Assembly: GCF_027921765.1 (NCBI RefSeq)
Contig: NZ_BSEJ01000004.1
Location: 62,001-126,000 of the forward strand
DNA length: 64,000 nucleotides
Direction: 5' to 3'
Source: Microbacterium barkeri
GTDB lineage: Bacteria > Actinomycetota > Actinomycetes > Actinomycetales > Microbacteriaceae
The position numbers and the translations under genes were made by a program. Positions 41,974-51,147 of this stretch are shown here, piece after piece. How positions within the stretch are numbered: position 1 is the stretch's first letter; every line of letters begins with the position of its first letter. Under the pieces are notes generated by a model that worked only from the letters and a program-made list of their open reading frames with translations, did not search any database and had not been told where the DNA came from.

Positions 41974-42877
41974 CCTCGCCATCCCCGACCGCGTCCTGTT
42001 CTTCCCGGTGACCGCCTTCGATGCGCACGACAGGGTCGACGCCGACCTCGTCGAGCAGCACGTCGCGGGCGCTCTCGCCCACGAGCCGGGCGCCGTGTTC
42101 GCCGCCTGCGGCACGGGCGAGTTCCACACCCTGTCGCTCGAGGACGTGCGCGCGGCCGTCGCGGCCGCCGTGCGCGCGACGGCAGGACGCGTGCCCGTCA
42201 TCGCGGGCGCCGGCGGCCCGCTCGGCCACGCGGTCGCCTGCGCGCGCATCGCGGCGGAGGCCGGCGCCGACGGCCTGCTCGTCATGCCCCCGTACCTCGT
42301 GGGCGCACCGCAGGAGGGCCTCATCGCGTACGTCGAGCAGATCGCCGCGGCGAGCGACCTCCCCGTGATCGTCTACCACCGCGCGAACGCGCAGTTCTCC
42401 CCCGGGTCGGTCGCGCGCCTCCTGCAGAATCCGCGCGTCGTCGGCATCAAGGACGGCGCGGGCGACGTCGCGCTCGCGCAGCAGTTCGTGCTCGAGGCGG
42501 CCCGCGCCGAGCGCGACGTGCTCTTCTTCAACGGGCTGCTCACGGCCGAGCTGTCGCAGGCGGCGTACACCGCGATCGGCGTGCCGATGTACTCCTCCGC
42601 CGTCTTCGCGATGCTGCCGGAGGTGGCCGTCGCGTTCTTCTCCGCGCACCGCTCGGGCGACACCGCGCGACAGCGCGCGCTCCTCGAGGGCTTCTACGCG
42701 CCTCTCGTCGCGCTCCGAGACGAGACGCCCGGCTTCGCCGTCTCGCTCATCAAGGCCGGCGTGCGACTCTCCGGCCTCGACGTCGGCTCCGTGCGCGCGC
42801 CGCTCATCGACCCGAACCCGGACCAGCTCGCGCGCCTCGCGGCCCTCCTCGAACGCGGGCGGGAGCTCGCCGCGTGA
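41966..42877 (+). CDS. 5-dehydro-4-deoxyglucarate dehydratase (KDG dehydratase, DHDPS family)
   Basis: A 303-residue TIM-barrel lyase. The Schiff-base lysine is Lys162 in VVGIKDGAGD and the partner tyrosine is Tyr138 in VIVYHRAN; ACGTGEFHTLS at residues ~47-57 is the substrate loop of the KdgD subgroup. It would decarboxylate and dehydrate 5-keto-4-deoxyglucarate to 2,5-dioxopentanoate. The start is a TTG at 41966: an ACAGGAGAA site ends 5 nt upstream and no ATG or GTG fits. It overlaps the SDR gene by 8 nt and the next gene by 4 nt. Confidence 0.88.
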   Translation: MTDLAIPDRVLFFPVTAFDAHDRVDADLVEQHVAGALAHEPGAVFAACGTGEFHTLSLEDVRAAVAAAVRATAGRVPVIAGAGGPLGHAVACARIAAEAGADGLLVMPPYLVGAPQEGLIAYVEQIAAASDLPVIVYHRANAQFSPGSVARLLQNPRVVGIKDGAGDVALAQQFVLEAARAERDVLFFNGLLTAELSQAAYTAIGVPMYSSAVFAMLPEVAVAFFSAHRSGDTARQRALLEGFYAPLVALRDETPGFAVSLIKAGVRLSGLDVGSVRAPLIDPNPDQLARLAALLERGRELAA

Positions 42878-43962
42878 CGACCATCCGCTCGCTCACGGCG
42901 CGCCTCGAGCGCGTGCCGCTCGTGCGCCCGTGGGCGGCCGACGTCACGAGCGTCGGCGTCATCGCCACGACCGTCGTCCGCTCGGACGGCGCCCGCGGAT
43001 GGGGCTTCTCCTGGACGCCGCAGATCGGCGCCGAGGCGGTGCTCGCGATGCTCGAGCACGACATCGCTCCGGCCGCGATCGGCCGCCCCGCAGACCCGAC
43101 GCGGACGTGGGATGAGCTGTGGCGGCACCTGCACGAGGCCGGAGGCGGCGGCATCACGACGATCGCGCTCGCAGGGCTCGACCTCGCCCTGTGGGACGCC
43201 GAGGGCCGCGCTCACGGTGCCTCGCTCTCGACGCTCATCGGCCGCCGTCGCGACAGCGTGACCGCGTACGGCAGCGGTGTGAACCTGCACTACACGCAGG
43301 ACGACCTCGTCGCGCAGGTGCGCCGCTGGGTCGATGCCGGCTTCGACGCCGTGAAGATCAAGGTCGGCCGGCCCGACCCCGCCGAGGACGCCGACCGCGT
43401 CGCCGCCGTGCGCGAGGTGCTCGGACCCGGCCGCGGCCTCATGATCGACGCGAACCAGCGGTGGGACCTCGACCGCGCGACCGCCGCGATGGAGCTGCTC
43501 GCCCCGTTCGCGCCCGCGTGGATCGAGGAGCCGCTGCGCGCCGACGACCTCGCGGGTCATGTCGAGCTGTCGCGGCGCATCCCGACGCCGATCGCGGTGG
43601 GTGAGAACCTGCACACCGTGCATCGATTCGAGGAGTTCCTCGCGAGCGGGGCCATCCGCTTCGCGCAGCCGAACGTCGTGCGCGTGGGCGGCATCACGCC
43701 CTTCCTCCGGATCGTCGAGCGCGCGCACGCGCACGGCGTGCAGGTGCATCCGCACCTGCTGCCCGAGCTGTCGGGGCAGCTCGCGCTCACGCTCCCGGGC
43801 GACCCGCTCGCGGAGGACGTCGAGGATGCCGGCTTCGGCGATCTCGGGGCCCTCGCCGATCCCAGCCCGGTGCGCATCGCAGACGGGCGCCTCACGGAGG
43901 CGCCGCACCTCGGCCTCGGCCTGCGCTTCCGCTCCCATCCCGATCTGGAGGTCGCCTCATGA
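42874..43962 (+). CDS. Enolase-superfamily aldarate dehydratase (mandelate racemase/MLE type)
   Basis: 362 residues. The catalytic KxK is Lys161/Lys163 in VKIKVG; metal ligands are Asp192 (LMIDANQ), Glu218 (WIEEP) and Glu244 (VGENLH), with the exact 26-residue spacings of mandelate racemase. His294 (VHPHLLPE) matches the general base, but its usual Asp partner is Asn267 (AQPNVVRVGG). A glucarate/galactarate dehydratase role fits the neighbours, giving 5-keto-4-deoxyglucarate for the KdgD enzyme. GTG start at 42874 overlaps the previous stop; its own stop overlaps the next ATG. Confidence 0.85.
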   Translation: MTTIRSLTARLERVPLVRPWAADVTSVGVIATTVVRSDGARGWGFSWTPQIGAEAVLAMLEHDIAPAAIGRPADPTRTWDELWRHLHEAGGGGITTIALAGLDLALWDAEGRAHGASLSTLIGRRRDSVTAYGSGVNLHYTQDDLVAQVRRWVDAGFDAVKIKVGRPDPAEDADRVAAVREVLGPGRGLMIDANQRWDLDRATAAMELLAPFAPAWIEEPLRADDLAGHVELSRRIPTPIAVGENLHTVHRFEEFLASGAIRFAQPNVVRVGGITPFLRIVERAHAHGVQVHPHLLPELSGQLALTLPGDPLAEDVEDAGFGDLGALADPSPVRIADGRLTEAPHLGLGLRFRSHPDLEVAS

Positions 43963-45404
43963 CCACGACACCCGACCAGCTCGACGAGATCGTCGCCCGC
44001 GCGCGCACCGCGTTCCCCGCATGGCGGGACGCCGACGCGGCCACCCGCGCGCGCTGGCTGCGCGCACTCGCCGACGCGCTCGACGCGGCCGCCGACGAGC
44101 TCGTCGAGATCGCCGACCGCGAGACGCGGCTCGGCGGCACGCGCCTGCGCGGCGAGGTCGCCCGCACGACCGGGCAGCTGCGCCTCTTCGCGGGCGTCGT
44201 CGAGGAGGGCTCCTACCTCGAGCTCACCGTCGACGACGCCGACCCCTCGGCCACGCCGCCTCGGCCCGAGCTGCGCCGTCTGCTCGTGCCGCTCGGCGTG
44301 GTGGCGGTGTTCTCGGCGTCGAACTTCCCGTTCGCGTTCTCGGTCTGCGGCGGCGACACGGCATCGGCCCTGGCCGCCGGGAATCCCGTCGTCGTGAAGG
44401 CCCACTCCGGGCACCCCGAGCTCTCGCGGCGCACCGCGCAGATCGCCGCGGCCGCGCTCGAGGCCGCGGGGGCGCCGAGCGGCTCCCTCGCGCTCGTCGA
44501 GGGCCGCGCGGCGGGGAACGCGCTCGTGGTGCATCCGGCGGTGCGCGCCGCCGGCTTCACGGGCTCGGTCGCCGGAGGGCGCGCGCTGTTCGACCTCGCC
44601 TCCGGACGACCCGACCCGATCCCCTTCTACGGAGAGCTCGGCAGCCTCAATCCCGTCGTCGTCACGCGAGGCGCGGCAGCCGCCCGCCGCGAGGAGCTCG
44701 CCGCCGGGCTCGTCGGCTCGTTCACGCTGGGCTCCGGTCAGTTCTGCACCAAGCCCGGCGTCGTGTTCGTGCCGCGCGGAGCGGGCTTCGAGGACGCCGT
44801 CGCGGCGCAGGTCGCCGACGCGCACGGCGGGCCTCTCCTCACCGACCGCATCACCGAGGCCTTCCCCGAGGGCGTCGACCGGCTCGCCGCCGACCCGTCC
44901 GCGACCGTGATCGCGCACGGCGCCGCATCGGATGGCGCGCGCCCGGTCGTCATCGCGACGGACGCCGCCGCGATCGCCGAGCGCCCCGACGTGCTCCTCG
45001 AGGAGGTCTTCGGCCCCGCGACCCTCCTCGTCGCGTACGACGACGAGGAGCAGCTGCTCCGGGCGATCGCGGCCGTCCCCGGCAGCCTCACGGCGACCCT
45101 GCATGCGGAGGAGGACGAGGAGGTCGACGCGCTCGTCGACGCGCTCACGGCGGTCGCCGGGCGCGTGCTGTTCGCAGGCTGGCCGACGGGCGTCGCGGTC
45201 ACGTGGTCGCAGCACCACGGCGGACCGTGGCCCGCGACGACCTCGCTGCACACCTCCGTCGGAGCCACGGCCATCCGGCGATTCCTGCGCCCCGTGGCGT
45301 ACCAGGATGCGCCGCAGCGCCTTCTGCCCGCGCCCCTGCGCGACGAGGCGCTCGCGCGACTGCCGCATCGCCGCAACGGCGGGCTCGTCGTCCCGCGCGG
45401 CTGA
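43959..45404 (+). CDS. Alpha-ketoglutarate semialdehyde (2,5-dioxovalerate) dehydrogenase
   Basis: A 481-residue aldehyde dehydrogenase. The catalytic Cys263 lies in GSGQFCTKPG and the general base Glu226 in PFYGELGSLNP; SASNFPFAFSVCGGD is the cofactor side. This motif set marks the KGSADH group that turns 2,5-dioxopentanoate into alpha-ketoglutarate. It is the last gene of the overlapping operon 39698-45404, completing an oxidative uronate route into the TCA cycle. No clear hairpin follows; a 78-nt G/C-rich gap separates it from the convergent ROK gene. Confidence 0.9.
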   Translation: MTTTPDQLDEIVARARTAFPAWRDADAATRARWLRALADALDAAADELVEIADRETRLGGTRLRGEVARTTGQLRLFAGVVEEGSYLELTVDDADPSATPPRPELRRLLVPLGVVAVFSASNFPFAFSVCGGDTASALAAGNPVVVKAHSGHPELSRRTAQIAAAALEAAGAPSGSLALVEGRAAGNALVVHPAVRAAGFTGSVAGGRALFDLASGRPDPIPFYGELGSLNPVVVTRGAAAARREELAAGLVGSFTLGSGQFCTKPGVVFVPRGAGFEDAVAAQVADAHGGPLLTDRITEAFPEGVDRLAADPSATVIAHGAASDGARPVVIATDAAAIAERPDVLLEEVFGPATLLVAYDDEEQLLRAIAAVPGSLTATLHAEEDEEVDALVDALTAVAGRVLFAGWPTGVAVTWSQHHGGPWPATTSLHTSVGATAIRRFLRPVAYQDAPQRLLPAPLRDEALARLPHRRNGGLVVPRG

Positions 45405-45482
45405 GGGCCGCGGGGCCGGGGCGGCGCGGCTCGGGGGCGGGTTTCGGGGCCGGGCTCCGGGTCCCGCGGCGACCGTCGGCCC

Positions 45483-46646
45483 TCAGGCGAGCGGATCGGC
45501 GAGCAGTGGAGCGAACGCGGCCTCGGCGGCGCCGATGAGGAGACGGTCCTCGGCGAGCGCCGCAGGACGGATGTCGAGCGCCTCGGCAGGCGCCGCGAGA
45601 GCATGACGCCGGACGGCCTCGTCGAACCCCTCGGGGTCGGCGGCGACGATCATGCCGAGGAAGCCGCCGAGGACGATGGACGACGGGTTCAGCACGTTGA
45701 CCGCATTCGCGAGCGCGGTCGCGAGGATCCGCCGCTGGCGGGAGACCTCGTCGACGACTCCGGGAGCGGACGACTCGGCGAGCGCGGCGGCGAGGGTCGG
45801 GTCGTCGGCCGAGGACAGGCCGAGGGCCGCGAGGAGCCGCGCCCTGCTCACCTCGTCCTCGAGCACGCCGCCGGGCGTCGCGCGATCGGCCCCGTCGAGG
45901 ATGCCCGGCGTGTTCTGCCCCCACTCCCCCGCGTAGCCGCCTGCGCCGGCAATCACCCGCCCATCGAGGATGAGCCCGCCGCCGATGCCGCTCGCACCGC
46001 CGTTGAGGTAGACGACGTCGCGGTGCCCCTCTGCCGCCCCGAACAGGTGCTCGGCCCGCGCGCCGAGGGTCGCGTCGTTGCCGACGACGACCGGCAGCCC
46101 CACGCGGTCGGCGATGAGGGCCCCGACGGCCGCATCGCGCCAGCCGAGGTGCGGAGCGAGACGCACGACGCCGTCGTCCGCACGGACGAGACCCGGCACG
46201 GCCACCCCGACCCCGACCATCCGAACGTCGCGCAGGGTGCCCTCTCGCCATCCGCTCACGATCCGCGCGATGGCGTCGGCCGTCTCCTCAGGGGTGAGCA
46301 GGTGGTCGACCTCCTCGCGGGCGCGGGCGCGGACAGTGCCGTCGAGGGCGATCGCGCCGATCTCGAGCGCGTCCACCTCGGGGTTCGCGGCGATCGCGAC
46401 GACATCGGCGCTGGGTGCGACGATCGGCGACGGACGGCCCACGCGCCGCGTGGGATCCGGCTCGCGTTCGACGACGAGGCCGGCGTCGACGAGCGCGCCC
46501 ACGAGGTCGGCGACCGTCGAGCGGTTGAGGCCCGTCGCGGCCGTGATGCGGGCGCGCGACTGAGCGCCCTCCTCGTGCACGAGCCGCAGCACCTCGCCGA
46601 GGTTGCGGCGCCGCACGCCCTCGACGCTCATCGCCCGTTCCGCCAT
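45483..46646 (-). CDS. ROK-family transcriptional regulator
   Basis: 387 residues: an N-terminal winged helix-turn-helix (NLGEVLRLVHEEGAQSRARI and TGLNRSTVADLVGAL) fused to a sugar-kinase-like ROK domain (GNDATLGARAEHLFG, GASGIGGGLILDG). It lacks the full CxCGxxGC zinc motif: the region GQNTPGILDGADRATPGG replaces it. The ATG at 46646 has GAGGGGAT upstream; the in-frame ATG at 46679 has no site. It lies downstream of the GH3 operon on the same strand behind a strong terminator, so it is a separate unit. XylR/NagC-type regulators of this family respond to sugars; the target is unknown. Confidence 0.85.
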   Translation of the reverse strand: MAERAMSVEGVRRRNLGEVLRLVHEEGAQSRARITAATGLNRSTVADLVGALVDAGLVVEREPDPTRRVGRPSPIVAPSADVVAIAANPEVDALEIGAIALDGTVRARAREEVDHLLTPEETADAIARIVSGWREGTLRDVRMVGVGVAVPGLVRADDGVVRLAPHLGWRDAAVGALIADRVGLPVVVGNDATLGARAEHLFGAAEGHRDVVYLNGGASGIGGGLILDGRVIAGAGGYAGEWGQNTPGILDGADRATPGGVLEDEVSRARLLAALGLSSADDPTLAAALAESSAPGVVDEVSRQRRILATALANAVNVLNPSSIVLGGFLGMIVAADPEGFDEAVRRHALAAPAEALDIRPAALAEDRLLIGAAEAAFAPLLADPLA

Positions 46647-46748
46647 CGCGATCCCCTCGCTATTTGTCGTTCCGATCACGATATCCGGGTCCCGCGGCGT
46701 GCGCGGTGCGGCGTGCCGGGCGGCGCGCTCTGCCCTCGCGCGGATCGG

Positions 46749-46797
46749 CGGTGCCGGGCTGTGGCCATCCGCTCCGGATGGCCACAGCCCGGCACCG
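46749..46797 (-). terminator. 22-bp perfect hairpin ending the GH3/importer operon
   Basis: Positions 46749-46770 pair perfectly with 46776-46797 across a 5-nt loop, starting about 10 nt after the GH3 stop on the minus strand. One of the strongest hairpins in the window. Confidence 0.85.
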
Positions 46798-46806
46798 CGG
46801 GAGCGC

Positions 46807-49212
46807 TCAGCTGACGGGTGCCTCGGCCGGCTCGAGGGCGTCGACGCGCACCTCGACGAGCCGGGGGTCTGCGGCCGTCACCTCGTGCACGTCGCCCGTG
46901 AGCGCGACGGTCGCGCGCGCGGTCGCGTCGCCCGGGAGCGTCCGCTCGACCCGCGCCCGCGTGCTGCTGATCGAGCCGTCGCCGTCGGCGCGGACAGACG
47001 ACGCCTCGACGTGAGCCGCGACCCACAGCTCGACGTCGCCGGGCTCGACGACGCGGACGAGACGGCGGTCGCTGAACGCGAAGCGCTGAGCGGGCACGTC
47101 GAACACGACGCGCGCGGACGCGCCGGGCTCGAGCGCGACGCGCGCGAAGCCGAGCAGCTGCGCCACGGGGCGCGCGATCGACCCGACCACGTCGCGCCCG
47201 TAGAGCTGGACGACGTCGACCCCTGCGCGCTCGCCCGTGTTCGTGACGGTCACCGCCGCGCGGATCAGGCCGTCGGTCGGCGCCGCGGCGTCGACCTCGA
47301 GGTCGGCGTACGCGAACGTGGTCCCGGTCAGGCCGAAGCCGAACGGACGCAGCGGCGTCGAGTCGGTCGACGTCACGTCGGACGGGCCGCCCAGACGCGG
47401 GTGCAGATAGCGGTACGGCTGCGCGCCGGTCGAGCGCGGAAGCGACACCGGCAGACGTCCCGACGGGGCTGACGCCCCCGTGAGGATGTCGGCGATCGCG
47501 AGCCCGCCGCCCTCTCCGGGGAAGAACGCCTGGAGGACAGCGGCGGGTGCGGTCTCCGCGTCGAGCGCCCACTCGATCGCATACGGACGGCCGGTGAGGA
47601 GCACGAGCACGACGGGCGTGCCGGTCGCGACCGCGGCCTCGACGAGCGCGCGCTGGGGGCCCGGCAGGTCGAGCGACTCGACGTCGTTGCCCTCGCCGAC
47701 CGTGCCGCGCCCGAACAGTCCGGCCTGATCGCCCGCGACGACGACCGCGACATCGGCCGAGCGCACGAGCTCGACGGCCTCCGCGAAGCCCGAGCGGTCA
47801 TCGCCCTCGACCTCGCAGCCGCGCGCGTGCACGATCTCCGCCTGCGGGAGCGCCGCGGCGAGAGCCTCGCGCACCGTGGGGATCTCGAATCCGAGCGGAT
47901 GGTCGGGGTGATGCGCGAGGACGTGGTTCGCGAACGAGTAGCAGCCCTGCAGCGCTTCGGCGCGGTCGGCGTTGGGGCCGATCACGGCGACGCGGCGCGC
48001 GGCGGCGGGAAGCGGCACCGCTCCCTCGTCGCGGAGGAGGATGAGCGACTCCGCGGCGAGTCGCCGGGCGATCGCGCGGTGTCGCGGCGAGTCCACGTCG
48101 ATCTCGACGGGCGGCTCGTCAGAGAAGGCGTCCTCGTCAAGGAGGCCCAGCTCCTCCTTCTGCGCGAGCACCCGCAGCACGGCGCGGTCGACGAAGCGGA
48201 TGTCGATCCCGCCCGACCGCACCTGCTCGGCCAGCGGCGCGAGATAGGCGTCGCCCGCGGGCAGCTCGACGTCGATGCCGGCCCGGAGCGCCTGGACGGC
48301 GGCTTCGCCGCGGTCGGCCGCGACGCCGTGCATGACCTCGAGGAACGCGACCGAGAAGTAGTCCGAGACGACGACGCCGTCGAAGCCGAGCTCGTCCCGC
48401 AGGACGGTCGTGAGCAGTCCGGGATGCGCGGCGACGGGCTCGCCGTCGATGTCGGTGTAGCTGTTCATCACCGATCGGGCGCCGCCGTCGCGGAGCGCCA
48501 TCTCGAACGGGGGCAGGTAGACGTCGGCGAGCTCTCGCGGCCCCGCCGAGACGGGGGCGTGATTGCGCCCCGCCTTCGACGCCGAGTAGCCGAGGAAGTG
48601 CTTGAGCGTCGCATGCACGCCCGCGCTCTGCAGGCCGCGCACGTAGGCGGTGCCGACCGTGCCGACGAGGTACGGATCCTCGGCGATGCACTCGTCGACG
48701 CGCCCCCAGCGCGGGTCGGCGATGACGTCGAGCACGGGCGCGAGCCCCTGGTGGATCCCGAGCTCGCGCATCGTGTCGCCGATCGCGGCGCCCATCTCGG
48801 CGACGAGGTCGGGATCGAACGACGCGCCCCACGCGAGCGGCGTCGGGAAGGTCGCGGCCTTCCACGCGGCGAGCCCGGTGAGGCACTCCTCGTGGACGAT
48901 CGCGGGGATCCCGAGGCGGGTCTCGGCCTTCAGCCGCCGCTGCTCCGCCCACAGCCACGCGGCGCGCTGGGCCGGGTCGACGGGCCGCGTGCCGTACACG
49001 CGCGTGTAGTGGCCGATGCCGTCGCGCGTGATCTCGGCGAGAGTCGCTCCCGCATCGTCGCCGGCCATCTCGCCCTGCATCGGCGCCACGACCTCGCCTC
49101 CGCGGTCGAGCCAGTAGCCGACGAGCTGGGCGAGCTTCTCCTCGAGCGTCATGCGCTCGAGGAGAGCGCTCACGCGCTCGGACACGACGGGCAGAGGGGG
49201 CAGTTCGGTCAT
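46807..49212 (-). CDS. GH3 beta-glycosidase (beta-xylosidase/beta-glucosidase)
   Basis: 801 residues, cytoplasmic. An N-terminal TIM barrel carries the nucleophile Asp284 in GFDGVVVSDYFSV; KHFLGYSASKAGRNHAP precedes it. The alpha/beta sandwich follows (residues ~395-600), then a C-terminal FN3-like domain (~690-790). It would split xylo- or gluco-oligosaccharides brought in by the upstream importer. The ATG at 49212 has AGGGA at good spacing; an in-frame ATG at 49242 overlaps the permease stop (ATGA) and cannot be excluded. The beta-xylosidase reading is favoured by the shared operator with the GH10 xylanase. Confidence 0.9.
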   Translation of the reverse strand: MTELPPLPVVSERVSALLERMTLEEKLAQLVGYWLDRGGEVVAPMQGEMAGDDAGATLAEITRDGIGHYTRVYGTRPVDPAQRAAWLWAEQRRLKAETRLGIPAIVHEECLTGLAAWKAATFPTPLAWGASFDPDLVAEMGAAIGDTMRELGIHQGLAPVLDVIADPRWGRVDECIAEDPYLVGTVGTAYVRGLQSAGVHATLKHFLGYSASKAGRNHAPVSAGPRELADVYLPPFEMALRDGGARSVMNSYTDIDGEPVAAHPGLLTTVLRDELGFDGVVVSDYFSVAFLEVMHGVAADRGEAAVQALRAGIDVELPAGDAYLAPLAEQVRSGGIDIRFVDRAVLRVLAQKEELGLLDEDAFSDEPPVEIDVDSPRHRAIARRLAAESLILLRDEGAVPLPAAARRVAVIGPNADRAEALQGCYSFANHVLAHHPDHPLGFEIPTVREALAAALPQAEIVHARGCEVEGDDRSGFAEAVELVRSADVAVVVAGDQAGLFGRGTVGEGNDVESLDLPGPQRALVEAAVATGTPVVLVLLTGRPYAIEWALDAETAPAAVLQAFFPGEGGGLAIADILTGASAPSGRLPVSLPRSTGAQPYRYLHPRLGGPSDVTSTDSTPLRPFGFGLTGTTFAYADLEVDAAAPTDGLIRAAVTVTNTGERAGVDVVQLYGRDVVGSIARPVAQLLGFARVALEPGASARVVFDVPAQRFAFSDRRLVRVVEPGDVELWVAAHVEASSVRADGDGSISSTRARVERTLPGDATARATVALTGDVHEVTAADPRLVEVRVDALEPAEAPVS

Positions 49213-49238
49213 GGCGTTCCCTGCGGATCCGGGGGCGG

Positions 49239-50132
49239 TCATCCCTTGACCGCCCCGCTGAGGCCGCCGACGATGCGGCGTTCGAAGAGGCTGAAGAAGA
49301 TGAGCGCGGGCAGCATCGACAGCGACGTGAACGCGAGCACGCGCGCCGTGTCGACGGAGTACTGCGACGCGAAGTTCTGCACGCCGAGGGGCAGCGTGAA
49401 GAGGTTCGGGTCGCTCAGGATGAACAGCGGCAGCATGTACCCGTTCCACGACCCGATGAAGGCGAGGATGCCCGTCGTGATGACGCCGGGGAGGCTCAGC
49501 GGCAGCACCATCCGGAAGAAGAAGCCGAGTCGGCTCGCCCCGTCGATGGAGGCCGCCTCCTCGATCTCCGCGGGGATGGCCCGCAGGAACGGCACGAGGA
49601 TGATGATCGTCGTCGGGAGGGCGAAGGCGATCTGCGGCAGGATGACGCCGAGCAGGCTGTTCGTCAGGCCCAGGCTGCGCACGAGCAGGTAGAGCGGCGT
49701 GATCGCGACCGTGACGGGGAACATGAGTCCCGCGGCGAAGAGGGCGTACAGCGCGCCCTTCCCCATGAAGTCGTAGCGCGCGATGACGTAGCTCGCCATG
49801 AGCCCGAGGGCGACCACACCCGCGGTCGTGGCGAGGGCCGTGATCGTCGAGCTCGCCATGGCCTGCCAGAAGGTGCCGCTCGCGAGCACCTCGGTGTAGT
49901 TCGTCACGACCCACGGGGCGGGGAAGCCCGATGGGTCGGCGGTGATCTGCGAGTTCGTGCGGAAGCCGCCGAGCACGATGTAGAGGACCGGCCCCATGCA
50001 GATGGCGATGAGGACGACCGCGCAGAGGTAGGTGATCGCGCGGCTGCCGTCGCCGGGGCGGCGTGCGATGCCGCTGTCGACGCGGCGCCGCCGGCGTGCC
50101 GACGGCACGACGAGGAGGGTGGTCGAGCTCAC
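49239..50132 (-). CDS. ABC sugar importer permease, MalG type (xylo-oligosaccharide system)
   Basis: 297 residues with about six membrane spans and the EAA loop EIEEAASIDGASRLGFFF. The GTG at 50132 overlaps the stop of the MalF-type gene; AAGGAG lies 8 nt upstream. The C-terminus FERRIVGGLSGAVKG is typical. It pairs with the permease at 50129-51139. Confidence 0.92.
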   Translation of the reverse strand: MSSTTLLVVPSARRRRRVDSGIARRPGDGSRAITYLCAVVLIAICMGPVLYIVLGGFRTNSQITADPSGFPAPWVVTNYTEVLASGTFWQAMASSTITALATTAGVVALGLMASYVIARYDFMGKGALYALFAAGLMFPVTVAITPLYLLVRSLGLTNSLLGVILPQIAFALPTTIIILVPFLRAIPAEIEEAASIDGASRLGFFFRMVLPLSLPGVITTGILAFIGSWNGYMLPLFILSDPNLFTLPLGVQNFASQYSVDTARVLAFTSLSMLPALIFFSLFERRIVGGLSGAVKG

Positions 50133-51139
50133 TTCCTCCGCTCCTTCCCGCCCGTGAGGGCGCCTTCCGTGTCGCGTCGCAGCACGAAGCGCTGGTAGAC
50201 GAGCGCGACCACGAGCGAGATGACGAACAGCACGACGGCGACCGCGTTGCCGAAGCCGTAGTTGCCCGCCATGTGGCCGTTGAGGTACATGTACGTCGCC
50301 ATGGTCGAGGTGCCGGCCGTCGCGGAGACGTACTGGCCCCAGATGATGTTGACGAGGTCGAACAGCTGCAGCGATCCGATGATCGACAGGAACGCCCAGA
50401 TGCGGATGGTCGGCCCGAGCAGCGGCAGGGTGATCCGCAGCTGGATCTGCCAGAACGACGCGCCGTCGATCGCGGCGGCCTCGTACAGCTCCTCGGGGAT
50501 GCCCTGCAGGCCGGCGAGCATGAGGATGACCGCGAAGCCGATGTACTTCCACGTGATGATGAGGATGAGCGTCCACATCGCGAGCGCCGGATCGGCGATC
50601 CACGACGCACCCTCGATGCCGAGCTTCCCGAGCAGGCTGTTGACCGCGCCCGCGTCCTGGAGCATGAGGCTCCATCCGGTTCCGACCACCACCTCGGCGA
50701 TGACGTACGGGACGAAGATGAGGACGCGGATGATCGACCGCCCGCGGATCCGCTGGTTGAGCAGGAGGGCGAACAGGATGGCCAGGGGCCCCTGCAGCAC
50801 GAGCGATGCGACCACGATGACGCCGTTGTGGATCACGGCGTCGCGGAACGTCGGGTCCTGCAGGATCGTGATGTAGTTCTGCAGCCCGATGAAGTTCGTG
50901 GGCGGGCCGAACCCCTTCCAGCTGAAGAAGCCGTAGTAGGCCGCCATCAGCACGGGGAAGATGACGAACGCGAGGAAGACGACGACCGCCGGGCCGGCGA
51001 GGAGCGCGATCTCGCCGCGCTTGCGCCAGTCCGCGGCGCCGCGACGCGCTCGGGCGGGCCGCCCGGGGGGGGGGGCGGGGGGGGGGGCCGACGCGGGAGC
51101 GTCGGCCGCCGGGGGCACCTCGATGAGGGAGGAGCTCAT
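50129..51139 (-). CDS. ABC sugar importer permease, MalF type (xylo-oligosaccharide system)
   Basis: 336 residues. A Pro/Ala-rich cytoplasmic N-terminus (residues ~8-32, containing PPPAPPPG) precedes six membrane spans; the EAA loop is ELYEAAAIDGASFWQIQ. GAGGAA lies before the ATG at 51139. The Pro stretch is encoded by two runs of 11 C (minus strand), a slippage-prone sequence near the start of the gene. It belongs to the operon binding protein, MalF, MalG, GH3; no ATPase gene is present. Confidence 0.9.
   Translation of the reverse strand: MSSSLIEVPPAADAPASAPPPAPPPGRPARARRGAADWRKRGEIALLAGPAVVVFLAFVIFPVLMAAYYGFFSWKGFGPPTNFIGLQNYITILQDPTFRDAVIHNGVIVVASLVLQGPLAILFALLLNQRIRGRSIIRVLIFVPYVIAEVVVGTGWSLMLQDAGAVNSLLGKLGIEGASWIADPALAMWTLILIITWKYIGFAVILMLAGLQGIPEELYEAAAIDGASFWQIQLRITLPLLGPTIRIWAFLSIIGSLQLFDLVNIIWGQYVSATAGTSTMATYMYLNGHMAGNYGFGNAVAVVLFVISLVVALVYQRFVLRRDTEGALTGGKERRK
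51065..51087. repeat. G11-C-G11 homopolymer inside the permease gene
   Basis: On the + strand 11 G (51065-51075), one C, then 11 G (51077-51087). It encodes PPPAPPPG near codons 18-25 of the MalF-type permease. Loss or gain of one base in either run would frameshift the gene. It could be a contingency tract or a sequencing-length error. Confidence 0.85.
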
Positions 51140-51147
51140 GACGTTCC

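Noticed and set aside
49243..50610. Upstream extension of the GH3 frame through the permease genes
   Set aside because: The extension reads as Ser/Arg/Pro-rich shadow sequence; GH3 motifs begin only after 49242 and a ribosome site precedes 49212.
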